From: Plantactinospora endophytica
Lineage (GTDB): Bacteria; Actinomycetota; Actinomycetes; Mycobacteriales; Micromonosporaceae
Length of the DNA: 64,000 bases
NCBI RefSeq assembly: GCF_016862915.1
Contig: NZ_BONW01000017.1
Coordinates: forward strand, 124,001 to 188,000
Reading direction: 5' to 3'
The notes below the pieces were generated by a model that was not told where the DNA came from, did not search any database, and worked only from the letters and a program-made list of their open reading frames with translations. Made by a program: the position numbers and the translations under genes. Below are positions 17,100-27,698 of this stretch, in pieces. Every line of letters begins with the position of its first letter. Position 1 is the first letter of the stretch.

Positions 17100-17816
17100 T
17101 CAGCTCCCCGGCGGGTTGGTCGGCGGGTTCGTGGGCGGGTTGGTCGGCGGGTACTGCGGGTACCCCGGGTCGGTGCCGTAGGTCGGCGACTGGCCCGGAT
17201 AGGGCGGCTGGCCCGGGTACGCCGTACCCGGTACCGGCGGCTCCCAGCCGACCGGCTGCTTGCGGAAGAACTCGTTCGACGCCGGCAACGCGAGCAGGAT
17301 GATCGCGGCGATCAGCGCCAACAGGGCGATGATCGAGAAGGTCAGCGAGAGCGGCCCGCTCCAGGACGGCAGCTCCGCCTCGAGCCGGCGCTGGACCTCG
17401 GCCGGGTCCGGGGAGTCCCCTGTGGAACCGCTGCCGACGCCCAACCCGGAGAGCGCCGAGCCGACGACGTTGCCCCCGGCGCAACAGACGCCCAGCCCGG
17501 CCACCACCCAGGTGGCGATCCGGGCGCCGTTGCGCCCCTGCGCGGTCAGCAGGCCGAGCACCACCAGGCCGAGGCCGACCAGCAGTTGCACGCCCGCGCC
17601 GAACGCGCTGGCGCCGACGACGATGCCCTCGGACCCCTCGGCGGGCGTGCCGGCGTACGCCTCCCGGTAGACCGTGGAGACGGTGCCGAGGACGGCGAAG
17701 CCGATCGCCGCGACCACGGCGAACAGGGCGCCCGTCAGATAGAGCAGGTAGGTGGCGATGGTGACTGTGCCTGGGCGCGGCCTCACGGTCGGCGCAGGTT
17801 GTGCGGGTACCGACAC
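17100..17816 (-). CDS. Four-helix membrane protein with a Pro-rich PTNPP-repeat tail
   Basis: A 238-residue protein. Hydrophobic segments lie near residues 20-45 (TYLLYLTGALFAVVAAIGFAVLG), 65-90, 98-120 and 155-178 (LSLTFSIIALLALIAAIILLAL). A short cytosolic-like linker (AEVQRRLEAELPSW) lies between helices 3 and 4. The C-terminal ~50 residues are Pro/Gly/Tyr-rich and end in three tandem PTNPP units. The GTG at 17814-17816 follows AAGGAGA. No family is recognised beyond the general actinobacterial pattern of membrane proteins with Pro-rich ends; function unknown. Confidence 0.75.
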   Translation of the reverse strand: MSVPAQPAPTVRPRPGTVTIATYLLYLTGALFAVVAAIGFAVLGTVSTVYREAYAGTPAEGSEGIVVGASAFGAGVQLLVGLGLVVLGLLTAQGRNGARIATWVVAGLGVCCAGGNVVGSALSGLGVGSGSTGDSPDPAEVQRRLEAELPSWSGPLSLTFSIIALLALIAAIILLALPASNEFFRKQPVGWEPPVPGTAYPGQPPYPGQSPTYGTDPGYPQYPPTNPPTNPPTNPPGS

Positions 17817-18024
17817 GGCTCTCCTTTCCTGGCTCGGGTTCCCGGCGCGGGTTCCCGGGATCGGTCTGTGCGGGATCGGGTGTTCCCGGATTCAACTTCC
17901 CAGATTCCGGACCACCGTATCGGTACGGGTCTCGCCGAGCCGGGCCGAACCGCCGCCGGCAGCCCGGCCCGGCCCCGGATCCGTTCCCGCCGCCCCGGCC
18001 GACCCTCCTGCTGCCCCGTACCCG

Positions 18025-18441
18025 TCAGTCCTGGTCGAGGCGGGCGGCGGCGTACTCGCCCAGGGTGGTCTGGTCCATCAGGCAGCCGCTGAAGGTGGTC
18101 AGCTCGGCCGGATCGTCGAGCAGTCCCCGCCAGGCTGTCCGGGCCGCCGCCGGGTCCAGCCGGTCGAGGAGCGTGACCGCGTACGCCCTGCCGGCGGCCG
18201 AGCCGTTGGCCAGCAGCCAGCCCAGCCGGCCACGGATCTCGTCGGCCCGTTCCGGCGGTTGCGCCGCCACCGTCCGGTACGCCTCGGTCGGTGGCAGCAC
18301 CTGTCCCGCCAGGCCCACTCCGCCGAACGCGACGACGTCGGCGCCGGCCAACTCGCGCAGCGCCGCCGCCAACTCGTCGACGCGTTCCGGCTGTTCCCGC
18401 TGTACCGGCCGCTCCGGCCGTTCCGGCAACTCGGTCATCAC
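18025..18441 (-). CDS. Conserved-looking protein of unknown function downstream of clpB
   Basis: A 138-residue, mostly helical, acidic soluble protein. It starts MTELPERPERP with a Pro/Glu/Arg lead, then helical stretches (RVDELAAALRELAGADVVAFGGVGLAG, RADEIRGRLGWLLANGSAAGRAYAVTLLDRLDP, AAARTAWRGLLDDPAELTTFSGCLMDQTTLGEYAAARLDQD). The repeated helix pairs resemble short HEAT-like repeats, but no named family is recognised. It begins 64 nt after the clpB stop on the same strand, across a hairpin, so it may share the heat-shock transcript (inference). Confidence 0.6.
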   Translation of the reverse strand: MMTELPERPERPVQREQPERVDELAAALRELAGADVVAFGGVGLAGQVLPPTEAYRTVAAQPPERADEIRGRLGWLLANGSAAGRAYAVTLLDRLDPAAARTAWRGLLDDPAELTTFSGCLMDQTTLGEYAAARLDQD

Positions 18442-18456
18442 CCAATGGTCACCCGG

Positions 18457-18505
18457 ACCGGCCGGAAGCGCCCGCCGGCAGTCCGGTGGGCGGGCTGCCG
18501 GCCGG

Positions 18506-18506
<1 letters not shown>
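18457..18506 (-). terminator. Hairpin at the end of clpB
   Basis: ACCGGCCGG (18457-18465) pairs with CCGGCCGGT (18498-18506), with an inner GCCCGCC/GGCGGGC stem. It overlaps the clpB stop codon and separates clpB from the small downstream gene, so it may attenuate read-through. Confidence 0.5.
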
Positions 18507-21097
<2,591 letters not shown>

Positions 21098-21204
21098 GGG
21101 CTCCCAATACGGTCCGCCGGCCGTGGGCACGGGCCGGCATCGGCAGCGTGGCGGGCGGCGACGCCGCACCCGGCGACACCACCTCCAGTACTGACGACAC
21201 AACC

Positions 21205-21231
21205 AGAGTTGAGTCTATTCCACTCAACTCT
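21205..21231. promoter_or_regulatory. HAIR operator (HspR site) upstream of clpB
   Basis: AGAGTTGAGT, a 7 nt spacer, then ACTCAACTCT: 10 bp arms in perfect dyad symmetry, matching the HAIR consensus CTTGAGT-N7-ACTCAAG in all but the outermost base of each 7 bp half. It lies between the stop of the upstream lipoprotein gene (21248) and clpB. Confidence 0.92.
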
Positions 21232-21247
21232 ACGGTCGTGACGTCGG

Positions 21248-22396
21248 TCACATTCCGCTCAACCGCACCCCGACCCACCGCCGGTCGGTACCGGAGCCGA
21301 GGCCGAGCCACGCCTCGCCACTCGGTGGATCCGCGGCGAACAACGTGCCGTCGTCAAGTATCCGCAGGTAGTGCTCGCCGACCGGCCAGGCCAGTTCCGC
21401 GTACCGGCCGTTGACGACCAGCCCGGTCCCCTCGGGCGACGAGACCACCAGCCGGCCGGCGCCGAGCGGCACGGCCGAGGTGAACCGTTCCGGCCGGCCC
21501 ACCGGCTCCACCGGCAGCCAGCGGGCCGGCTCGTCGACACCGACCCGCCGCCACAGCCGGGGGAACCGGGTCCGGTCGTCGGCGTGGTAGCCGACCAGCC
21601 AGGAGTCGCCGTCGGCCGCCATCGTCGGCAGCACGGCCCCCAGACCGCCGTCCACCGCCGGCAGCGCCGTCGTCCGCCAGCTCCGCCCGCCGTCCGGCGA
21701 GACCGACGCGTACGGGCGGCCGTCGGCGAACCCGCTGACGAGCAGCCGGTCACCACTGCTCGCCACCCCGGAGATCCCGGGCAGTGGCGGCTGGGTCGGC
21801 ACGTCCCGGCGCTCCTCCCCGGCCCAGCGCACCACCCTCGGCGGATCGTCGCCGTCGCAGCAGACCTGGTAACTCCCCTGCGTCGGGTGGTACGCGGCCG
21901 GCGGCTGCTCGCCCGGATAGTGCCGGAAGCTCCGGCCGGCGTCGACGGAGACGTACCAGTCCGCCGGCTGGACCCAGAGCACCAGTCGACCGTTGCCGGT
22001 GTAGAGCTGCTGGAAGCCGGCCGGCTGCGGATGCCGGAGCCGCTGCCAGGTACGCCCGCCGTCGCCGGTACCGAAGAGCAGGTTGGTCGCGTTCGGCCCG
22101 GAGGGTCCGGCGGCCGGCGTACCCGGGCCGGAGGCCGCGCCCGTGCCGTTGTCGACGAAGAGCGCGTAGCCGCGCGCGGCGTCGGTGAACTCGAACTGGT
22201 GCAGCACCGCGCCCGGCGGAACGGCGAGCCGCACGTGGCGTGGCTCCACCGTCGGCGCCGGGTCGGCCGGCCCCGGCGGTGGGGCCGGCGCGGCCCGCCG
22301 GATCTCCCCGATCGGGCCGGTGGTGCAGCCGGCGACGAGCGCGCCGGCCACGACCGCCGCCAGCACCGATCCGGTACGCCCTACCGAAACGCCCAT
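21248..22396 (-). CDS. Secreted lipoprotein with BNR/sialidase-like beta-propeller repeats
   Basis: 382 residues with a lipoprotein signal peptide: a charged start, hydrophobic VLAAVVAGALVAG and lipobox LVAGC (Cys24). A Pro-rich linker follows. The rest contains Asp-box-like repeats (GTGDGGRTWQRL, VSVDAGRSFRHY, VSPDGGRSWRTT), the pattern of exo-sialidase or photosystem-assembly-like propellers. Catalytic residues of a real sialidase cannot be assigned, so an enzymatic role is not claimed. It is probably anchored to the outer face of the membrane. Its stop lies 17 nt from the clpB HAIR site, on the same strand and upstream of clpB. Confidence 0.75.
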   Translation of the reverse strand: MGVSVGRTGSVLAAVVAGALVAGCTTGPIGEIRRAAPAPPPGPADPAPTVEPRHVRLAVPPGAVLHQFEFTDAARGYALFVDNGTGAASGPGTPAAGPSGPNATNLLFGTGDGGRTWQRLRHPQPAGFQQLYTGNGRLVLWVQPADWYVSVDAGRSFRHYPGEQPPAAYHPTQGSYQVCCDGDDPPRVVRWAGEERRDVPTQPPLPGISGVASSGDRLLVSGFADGRPYASVSPDGGRSWRTTALPAVDGGLGAVLPTMAADGDSWLVGYHADDRTRFPRLWRRVGVDEPARWLPVEPVGRPERFTSAVPLGAGRLVVSSPEGTGLVVNGRYAELAWPVGEHYLRILDDGTLFAADPPSGEAWLGLGSGTDRRWVGVRLSGM

Positions 22397-22513
22397 CGGT
22401 CACCTCCACAGAGCACCGAGCCCCCGACCGACGGTACGGTTCCGCCCCGCGCCGCCACACCCCGCGTACCGGCCGGTTCAACCCTCGATCGACATACGGG
22501 TAACGTTGGTTAC

Positions 22514-23014
22514 GTGCGAGTACGTGTGGAGCAGACCGCGTTGCCCGGGATCGGCGTACGCCACGACGTGGTGACCGCGTCCGGGCGTCGGCTCGGTGTG
22601 GTGACGCACCGCAACGGTCGACGGGATCTGGTGCTGTACGACCCCGACGATCCCGACTCCTGCACGGCAGACGTCCCGCTCACCGACGACGAGGCGGAGG
22701 CGCTGGCCGACATCCTCGGCGCCTCGCTGATGCTGGGCCAGCTCTCCGGGCTGCGCCAGCAGGCCGCCGGGCTGCTCACCGAGCAGATCGCCATCCCGGC
22801 CGGCTCGCGGTACGTCGGCCGGCGGCTGGGCGACACACAGGCACGCACCCGTACCAGCGCGTCCATCGTCGCGGTCCTCCGGGAGCGCGAGGTGATCGCC
22901 TCACCCGATCCGACCTTCCGGTTCGAGGCCGGCGATGTCGTGGTCGTGGTCGGCACCCGCCAGGGACTCGACGGTGTCACCGCGATCCTCGCCGAGACCG
23001 ATCCGGACGGCTGA
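22514..23014 (+). CDS. Cation:proton antiporter regulatory subunit (KhtT-like, TrkA-C domain)
   Basis: 166 residues from the GTG at 22514. The N-terminal ~60 residues (VEQTALPGIGVRHDVVTASGRRLGVVTHRNGRRDLVLYD) match KhtT-like regulators. The C-terminal ~85 residues form a TrkA-C/RCK-C domain (AIPAGSRYVGRRLGDTQARTRTSASIVAVLREREVIASPDPTFRFEAGDVVVVVGT). In Bacillus KhtT, this type of domain gates the KhtU antiporter; c-di-AMP binding is known for some members. The GTG lies ~7 nt after a TAACGT -10-like motif, so the mRNA may be leaderless. The antiporter gene starts 5 nt downstream. Confidence 0.85.
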   Translation: MRVRVEQTALPGIGVRHDVVTASGRRLGVVTHRNGRRDLVLYDPDDPDSCTADVPLTDDEAEALADILGASLMLGQLSGLRQQAAGLLTEQIAIPAGSRYVGRRLGDTQARTRTSASIVAVLREREVIASPDPTFRFEAGDVVVVVGTRQGLDGVTAILAETDPDG

Positions 23015-23019
23015 GGCGG

Positions 23020-24222
23020 ATGCATCACACCACAATCCTGCTCATCGAAGTGGGCGCGCTGCTGCTCGCCCTCGGACTGCTCAGCCGGCTCAGCCGGCGG
23101 ATCGGGCTCTCGCCGATCCCGCTCTACCTGCTCGCCGGGCTCGCCTTCGGGCACGGCGGGCTGGTGCCGCTGTCTGCCAGCGAGGAGTTCTTCGAGGTCG
23201 GCGCCGAGATCGGTGTGATCCTGCTGCTGGTCATGCTGGGCCTGGAATACTCCGCCAGCGAACTGGTCGGCAACCTGCGCGCGGCGGCCCCGGCCGGGCT
23301 GTTCGACGGTCTGCTCAACGCGTTGCCGGGGGCGGCCTTCGGCCTGCTGCTCGGCTGGGGCTGGGTCGGCGCGATCGTGCTGGCCGGGGTCACCTGGGTC
23401 TCCTCGTCGGGCGTGATCGCCAAGGTACTGGCCGACCTCGGCCGGGTCGGTAACCGGGAGACCCCGGTCATCCTGTCGGTGCTGGTCATCGAGGACCTGG
23501 CGATGGCGCTCTACCTGCCGCTGGTGACCGCCATCCTGAGCGGCCAGAGCCTGCTCGGCGGCGGCATCGCGCTGGCCATCGCGGTCTTCACCGTGGTGCT
23601 GGTGCTGGTGGTGGCGATCCGGTACGGCAACTTCATCTCCCGGATGCTCTCCGCCAAGGATCCGGAGGCGCTGCTGCTCGGCGTACTCGGGCTGACCCTG
23701 CTGGTCGCCGGCATCGCGGCCGGGCTCCAGGTGTCGGCGGCGGTCGGCGCGTTCCTGGTCGGCATCGCGCTCTCCGGGCCGGTGGCACACAACGCGACGG
23801 AGCTGCTCTCGCCGCTGCGGGACCTCTTCGCCGCCGTCTTCTTCGTCTTCTTCGGGCTGAACACCGACCCCCGGGCCATCCCGCCGGTACTGCTGCCGGC
23901 GCTGGCGCTGGCCGTGGTCACCATGGCCACCAAGGTGCTCACCGGTTACCTGGCGGCGAAGCGGGTCGGCATCGGCCTGCCGGGTCGGTGGCGGGCCGGG
24001 CTGGCCCTGGCGCCCCGGGGCGAGTTCTCCATCGTCATCGCCGGGCTGGCCGTCGCCACCAGTGTGGTCAACCCGCAACTCGGCCCGCTGGCCACCGCGT
24101 ACGTGCTGATCACCGTGGTGACCGGCCCGATGTTGGCCCGGTTGCCCGACTTCGGGTGGTTCAAGCGCTGGCTGCGCCGGTCGGCTGCGGCTGGTCCGGC
24201 ACCGGCTCCGGCGACGGACTGA
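23020..24222 (+). CDS. CPA2-family cation/proton antiporter (KhtU/KefB-like)
   Basis: A 400-residue polytopic membrane protein with about 12 hydrophobic segments: MHHTTILLIEVGALLLALGLLSRL at the start, IGVILLLVMLGLEYSASEL, VSSSGVIAKVLADLGR, VIEDLAMALYLPLV (acidic ion-path residues), LFAAVFFVFFGLNTDP and LAPRGEFSIVIAGLA. It has only a transport domain; the RCK function sits in the preceding gene, as in KhtTU. It should move K+ or another monovalent cation out in exchange for protons. It follows its regulatory gene by 5 nt (TGA then GGCGG then ATG). Confidence 0.9.
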   Translation: MHHTTILLIEVGALLLALGLLSRLSRRIGLSPIPLYLLAGLAFGHGGLVPLSASEEFFEVGAEIGVILLLVMLGLEYSASELVGNLRAAAPAGLFDGLLNALPGAAFGLLLGWGWVGAIVLAGVTWVSSSGVIAKVLADLGRVGNRETPVILSVLVIEDLAMALYLPLVTAILSGQSLLGGGIALAIAVFTVVLVLVVAIRYGNFISRMLSAKDPEALLLGVLGLTLLVAGIAAGLQVSAAVGAFLVGIALSGPVAHNATELLSPLRDLFAAVFFVFFGLNTDPRAIPPVLLPALALAVVTMATKVLTGYLAAKRVGIGLPGRWRAGLALAPRGEFSIVIAGLAVATSVVNPQLGPLATAYVLITVVTGPMLARLPDFGWFKRWLRRSAAAGPAPAPATD

Positions 24223-24419
24223 GGTGGGGCGCGGCACGCCCGCGCCCCACATTTCGGGATCACCGTTCGGCCGGTACCAGCACTGCGTAACGGGTTGATG
24301 AAATAGCACGTGGCGACCCTTTCGCAGGCTGGCAACAGCGCGTTACCGTGTCGCCGCAATAGCCACAGGTACTTGCGGGGGCCGGGGCCCGGCAGCCGCG
24401 TGAGCGGAAAGGCGGCCCG

Positions 24420-24851
24420 TTGAGCGTGCAGGATTCTGCGTTCCGGGGCTTTGCCAACCCGGTGGACCCCTCTCCCGCCGAGCTTCGGGCCTGGGCGTAC
24501 GAGCCGGACTCGGTGCCGCTGCACACCATGCCGAAGGACTGGGACCTGCTGGTCTCCGGTGACCGGCTGATCACCACGTTGTTCGACCTGGCGATGGACC
24601 AGTCGTGCCCGGCCCGCCGGTTCGCGCTGCACTGTCTCTACATCTACGCGGCGGACGGCATCCGGACCAAGTTCCAGGCCCACCCCAAGCGGCGGCTGCG
24701 CAAGCTGGTCGAGCAGGCCGAGCGGAACGGCGACGAGCAGATGGTCATCTGGGCGCACAACACCCGGATGCTCCAGGCGAGGCCGGAGCTGTTCGACTAC
24801 CGCGACTGGTGTGAGGGCGGCCTGGTCCGACAGGCCCGCCGGCTGGGCTGA
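24420..24851 (+). CDS. Conserved actinobacterial protein of unknown function
   Basis: 143 residues, soluble, with no signal peptide. A TTG start at 24420 is chosen because GGAAAGG lies 7 nt upstream; GTG 24426 is the alternative. Visible blocks are FRGFANPVDPSPAELRAWAYEPDSVPL, DWDLLVSGDRLITTLFDLAMD, CPARRFALHCLYIYAADGIRT, RRLRKLVEQAERNGDEQMVIWAHNTRML and YRDWCEGGLVRQARRLG. The second half is helical. I do not recognise a function. It is monocistronic, with a ~200 bp leader region after the antiporter. Confidence 0.75.
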   Translation: MSVQDSAFRGFANPVDPSPAELRAWAYEPDSVPLHTMPKDWDLLVSGDRLITTLFDLAMDQSCPARRFALHCLYIYAADGIRTKFQAHPKRRLRKLVEQAERNGDEQMVIWAHNTRMLQARPELFDYRDWCEGGLVRQARRLG

Positions 24852-25314
24852 CCGCGACTAGCTTCTCCAGCGGACCGGGCGTCGTGCTCCGGCCCGGGCG
24901 CTGACCGCCGGGCGGCTGGCGTTCGGTCGGGGCGACCCGCCGCCGGCTTGGTCGACCGGTCGATGTCGGGGCGGGGCCGCCGGGCGAGCGAGCGGTGGGC
25001 CGGGACCCCCCGTGGCCCCCGGACCACCAGTCACCTCTGGTGCCGGCGCGGAGCACGGGACCTGACCTGCGTACCGGAGGACCGCGAGATGCGGTCGTCC
25101 GCACCACTGGTCAGGTTACTGATCTCGTCGGCCGCGCGCGCCGGAACCGGGCAGCCGGCGGGGCCGGGCAGGAAGAGCTGGCGCTCGAAGACCTGTCGAC
25201 GAGCGCCAGCGGGGATCTTCGGTTGAGCCGAGCGACGCCGACCGGCGGCTGTCGTACCGGCGTACGTCGACGGTGCGCTGCGCTGGCCGCGCCGGGACCC
25301 GGTCCCGGACGGGC
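24852..25314. other. Gene-free stretch of 463 bp
   Basis: Several short open frames exist here, but none has a recognisable family or convincing RBS. The only clear structure is the terminator hairpin at 25177-25210. It separates a plus-strand gene from the convergent DUF4360 cluster. Confidence 0.5.
25177..25210 (-). terminator. Terminator hairpin downstream of the first DUF4360 gene
   Basis: GCTGGCGCTCG (25177-25187) pairs perfectly with CGAGCGCCAGC (25200-25210) over 11 bp with a 12 nt loop, about 105 nt past the stop on the minus strand. CTTCCTG follows on the transcript, only weakly pyrimidine-rich. Confidence 0.65.
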
Positions 25315-25953
25315 CTACTCGCACCGCATCCAGTTGAAGTGGTACGTCGTGCTGACGCTGCCGTCGACCGAGTCCATCATCAGGAAGCTGGTGCTCCTCG
25401 GGTCCGACGTACCGCGACTCACCCGCAGCTCCGTGTTGATGTTGAACAGTCGGACCACACCGCAGGGGGCGTAGACCAGCTCGGCCACGTCGGTGACGTC
25501 GGTCGTCTGCCAGTTGTCACTGGTCGGGCCGGCGATGTTGTGCGTCCGCATCGCCGTCGGCGACTGGCCCTGGATGTAGTAGCTCGCCCGCTGCATGCCG
25601 CTGGCACCGCGTTCGAGATGGGCGAAGCCGCGGTAGTCGGCCTGCCCGATCGCGTACGTGAAGCCGCCCGGGACGTTCACCTGGAGGACCAGTTGGCAGT
25701 TCTTCCGGAAGTCGGTCGGCGCGGTGCCGGCGCCGGCCTGGGCGAGGTAGTCGCTGTAGGTCACCGTGAACGCCGTGTTGTCCGGCGCCGTGGCGACCGC
25801 CGCCGTGCCGGCCCGGCAGCCGGACCCGTTGACCGTGACTACCTCGATGGTGATGCGCTCGGCCGGCGGATTGGTCGTCGGGACGGGGTCGGCGAGTACC
25901 GGCAGGCCCATCAACGACGCCGCCAGACTGCCGAGAACCAACGTGTGCAACAT
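25315..25953 (-). CDS. Secreted DUF4360 protein, paralog 1
   Basis: 212 residues from the ATG at 25951-25953, preceded by AAGGGAG. An N-terminal signal peptide (MLHTLVLGSLAASLMGLPVLA) leads into a DUF4360 domain: ITIEVVTVNGSGC, DNTAFTVTYSDYLAQAGAG, FRKNCQLVLQVNVPGGFTYAIGQADYRGFAHLERG, YAPCGVVRLFNINTELRV and a terminal HFNWMRCE. Four mature-region Cys (GSGC, KNC, APC, WMRC) are shared by all three paralogs and probably form two disulfides. DUF4360 proteins occur in actinobacteria and fungi and have no known function. This copy is followed by its own terminator hairpin. Confidence 0.85.
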   Translation of the reverse strand: MLHTLVLGSLAASLMGLPVLADPVPTTNPPAERITIEVVTVNGSGCRAGTAAVATAPDNTAFTVTYSDYLAQAGAGTAPTDFRKNCQLVLQVNVPGGFTYAIGQADYRGFAHLERGASGMQRASYYIQGQSPTAMRTHNIAGPTSDNWQTTDVTDVAELVYAPCGVVRLFNINTELRVSRGTSDPRSTSFLMMDSVDGSVSTTYHFNWMRCE

Positions 25954-25977
25954 TTCCGGGCTCCCTTCGGTCACCGT

Positions 25978-26001
25978 CGCGCGGGCCGTTCTGCCCGCGC
26001 G
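25978..26001 (-). other. Hairpin in the leader of DUF4360 paralog 1
   Basis: CGCGCGGGC (25978-25986) pairs with GCCCGCGCG (25993-26001), 9 bp with a 6 nt loop. It lies about 25 nt before the start codon, between paralogs 2 and 1, and may affect translation or mRNA stability. Confidence 0.5.
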
Positions 26002-26082
26002 ATGTATCACCTTTCATCCATCGATCGGATGGCCTCTTTCACCGGGCGCCCGCGCCCGCCAGTGCCGGGCGGGCGGGGCCCG

Positions 26083-26131
26083 CCTCCGGGCCGGGATGTC
26101 GTAACGGCAGCTCGGCATCCCGGCCCGGAGG
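26083..26131 (-). terminator. Perfect 16 bp hairpin after DUF4360 paralog 2
   Basis: The arms 26083-26098 and 26116-26131 are exact reverse complements (CCTCCGGGCCGGGATG) with a 17 nt loop. The hairpin starts 7 nt past the stop. There is no T-tract, so it may be a GC-type terminator or an mRNA-stabilising end. Confidence 0.7.
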
Positions 26132-26138
26132 AGACGTG

Positions 26139-26786
26139 TCAGGACTCGGGGCACTTCTTCCAGGCGAAGTGGTAGATGGTGTTGATGCCGCCATCCGTCG
26201 AGTCCATCGCCATGAAACTCGTGGTGGTCGCCGGGTTGGACGTCCCGACGTTCACCCGCAGTTCGGTGTTGATGTTGAGGAACCGCATCTCGCCGCAGGG
26301 GGCGTAGCTCACCGACGTGAGTTCCTCGGTGTCGGTCGTCTGCCAGCTGTCGTCGAGCGGGCCTCTGAACGAGTGGCTCTTGTACGTCGTCGGCGAGGAG
26401 CCCTGGAAGTAGTAGTTCGCCCGCGACTGGGCCGTCGCGCCGTTGGCCAGATACGCGTAGCCGCGGTAGTCGGCCTGGAGAATCGCGTAGGTGAAGCCCT
26501 CCGGAACGTGCACCTGGAGGGCCAACTGGCAGTTTTTCCGGGAGTCGGTCGGCCGCGCCCCCACGCCGACCTGGGCGAGATAGTCGCTGTACGTCACCGT
26601 GAAGGCCGTGTTGTCGGGGGCGACCGCGACGGCCGCGGTCCCGGCCGGGCAACCGGAGCCGTTGATGGTGATGACTTCGATGAGAATCTTCTCGTCCGGA
26701 GGCTCCACGGGCGGATCCGTCGGGATGACAATCGCGCCGCCAAGCAACGAGGCAACGAGACTGCCAATGGCCAGCACACTGATCAT
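26139..26786 (-). CDS. Secreted DUF4360 protein, paralog 2
   Basis: 215 residues; the ATG follows GGGAGGG. The N-terminus (MISVLAIGSLVASLLGGAIVIPT) is hydrophobic but lacks basic residues, so export is likely but signal cleavage is unclear. The DUF4360 core is intact: ILIEVITINGSGCPAGTAAV, DNTAFTVTYSDYLAQVGVG, SRKNCQLALQVHVPEGFTYAILQADYRGYAYL, YAPCGEMRFLNINTELRV and FAWKKCPES. It closely resembles paralog 1. A promoter-like TTGACG-N18-TAGGGT lies upstream, so it can be transcribed independently. Confidence 0.85.
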   Translation of the reverse strand: MISVLAIGSLVASLLGGAIVIPTDPPVEPPDEKILIEVITINGSGCPAGTAAVAVAPDNTAFTVTYSDYLAQVGVGARPTDSRKNCQLALQVHVPEGFTYAILQADYRGYAYLANGATAQSRANYYFQGSSPTTYKSHSFRGPLDDSWQTTDTEELTSVSYAPCGEMRFLNINTELRVNVGTSNPATTTSFMAMDSTDGGINTIYHFAWKKCPES

Positions 26787-26830
26787 GGGTTCCCTCCCGA
26801 TCGTGGCGATAATGTCGCGCGCGCACGCAC

Positions 26831-26860
26831 ACCCTAGCTCTATTTATTGATGTCCGTCAA
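26831..26860 (-). promoter_or_regulatory. Promoter candidate for DUF4360 paralog 2
   Basis: Reading on the minus strand, TTGACG (26855-26860) is followed after 18 nt by TAGGGT (26831-26836), about 45 nt before the ATG, in an unusually AT-rich patch. The same TTGACGG start occurs before paralog 3. Confidence 0.55.
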
Positions 26861-26923
26861 TGTCTTATAGACGAATCCGCAACAGAGCGAAACACGGTAC
26901 GACGACCCGAAGCGAAAAACGCA

Positions 26924-26984
26924 AGGGCCCCCCGAGTCGGCACGATGGACATTAACCATTCCATCGGCCACCCCGGGGGGCCCT
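26924..26984 (-). terminator. Rho-independent terminator after DUF4360 paralog 3
   Basis: AGGGCCCCCCG (26924-26934) pairs with CGGGGGGCCCT (26974-26984); an inner CGATGG/CCATCG stem sits at 26943-26948 and 26961-26966. On the minus strand the stem is followed by TGCGTTTTTCGC, a real T-tract, making this the most canonical terminator in the window. Confidence 0.85.
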
Positions 26985-27037
26985 AATTCGCGTCAGCCCC
27001 GCACTCTGCCGTCAGGGGACGCGGCACGGCGGCGCCG

Positions 27038-27655
27038 TCAGCACTCTTTCCAGCTCAGGTGGTAGATGCTGCGCACACTGCCCCGGCTCGAATCCATCGC
27101 CATGAAGCTCGTGCCGCTCTCGGCATCACCGGCGTCCAACCGCAGCTCGGTGTTGACGTTGAGGTTGCGTACCTGGCCGCAGGGCGCGTAGACCAGGGTC
27201 GCGGCGCGGTCGGACGTACGCCAGCCGCCGCTGTACGGCCCGGTGAACTCGTGGCTCGTCTGTGCGGTCGGCGAGGTACCCATGAAGTAGTAGTGCGAGT
27301 ACTGCGCACCGGTGGCCCCGCGCTGGAGGTACGCGAAGCCCTGTAGGTCCACCTGGGCCACCGCGAAGGTGAGCCCCTGGGGAATCTGGACCTTCAGGCT
27401 GAGCTGGCAGTTCTTTCTGAACTCGGTCGGCTTCGCCCCGGCACCGGCCAGCACGAAATAGTCGCTGTAGCTAACCGTGAAGGCCGTGTTGTCGGCTGCG
27501 GTGCTCACCTCGGCCGTCCCGGCCGGGCAGCCTGAGCCATTGACGGTCTCCACGCTGATGGTGATCCGCTCGGCCGGGATCACCAAGGGCTCGGTAGCCA
27601 CCGTCGAGGCAAACAATGCCGCGAGTACGCCGCCGACAGCCATCACGTTGGGCAT
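27038..27655 (-). CDS. Secreted DUF4360 protein, paralog 3
   Basis: 205 residues from the ATG at 27653-27655, with GGAAGGA upstream. The signal peptide is MPNVMAVGGVLAALFASTVA. The mature part keeps the family blocks: ITISVETVNGSGCPAGTAEV, DNTAFTVSYSDYFVLAGAG, FRKNCQLSLKVQIPQGLTFAVAQVDLQGFAYLQRG, YAPCGQVRNLNVNTELRL and YHLSWKEC. It is the most divergent of the three. It has its own promoter candidate and terminator, so the cluster looks like three separate transcription units rather than an operon. Confidence 0.85.
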   Translation of the reverse strand: MPNVMAVGGVLAALFASTVATEPLVIPAERITISVETVNGSGCPAGTAEVSTAADNTAFTVSYSDYFVLAGAGAKPTEFRKNCQLSLKVQIPQGLTFAVAQVDLQGFAYLQRGATGAQYSHYYFMGTSPTAQTSHEFTGPYSGGWRTSDRAATLVYAPCGQVRNLNVNTELRLDAGDAESGTSFMAMDSSRGSVRSIYHLSWKEC

Positions 27656-27698
27656 GGTAGTTCCTTCCGGTCGTCGCGATGCGGTCGCGCCCGAGCCC

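Noticed and set aside
21248-22396. Sialidase assignment for the Asp-box lipoprotein
   Set aside because: Asp-box motifs alone do not define activity; the catalytic Arg triad, Tyr and Glu cannot be placed.
24223-24419. c-di-AMP or other riboswitch between the antiporter and the next gene
   Set aside because: I looked for a conserved riboswitch core and found none; the stretch shows only scattered short complementarities.
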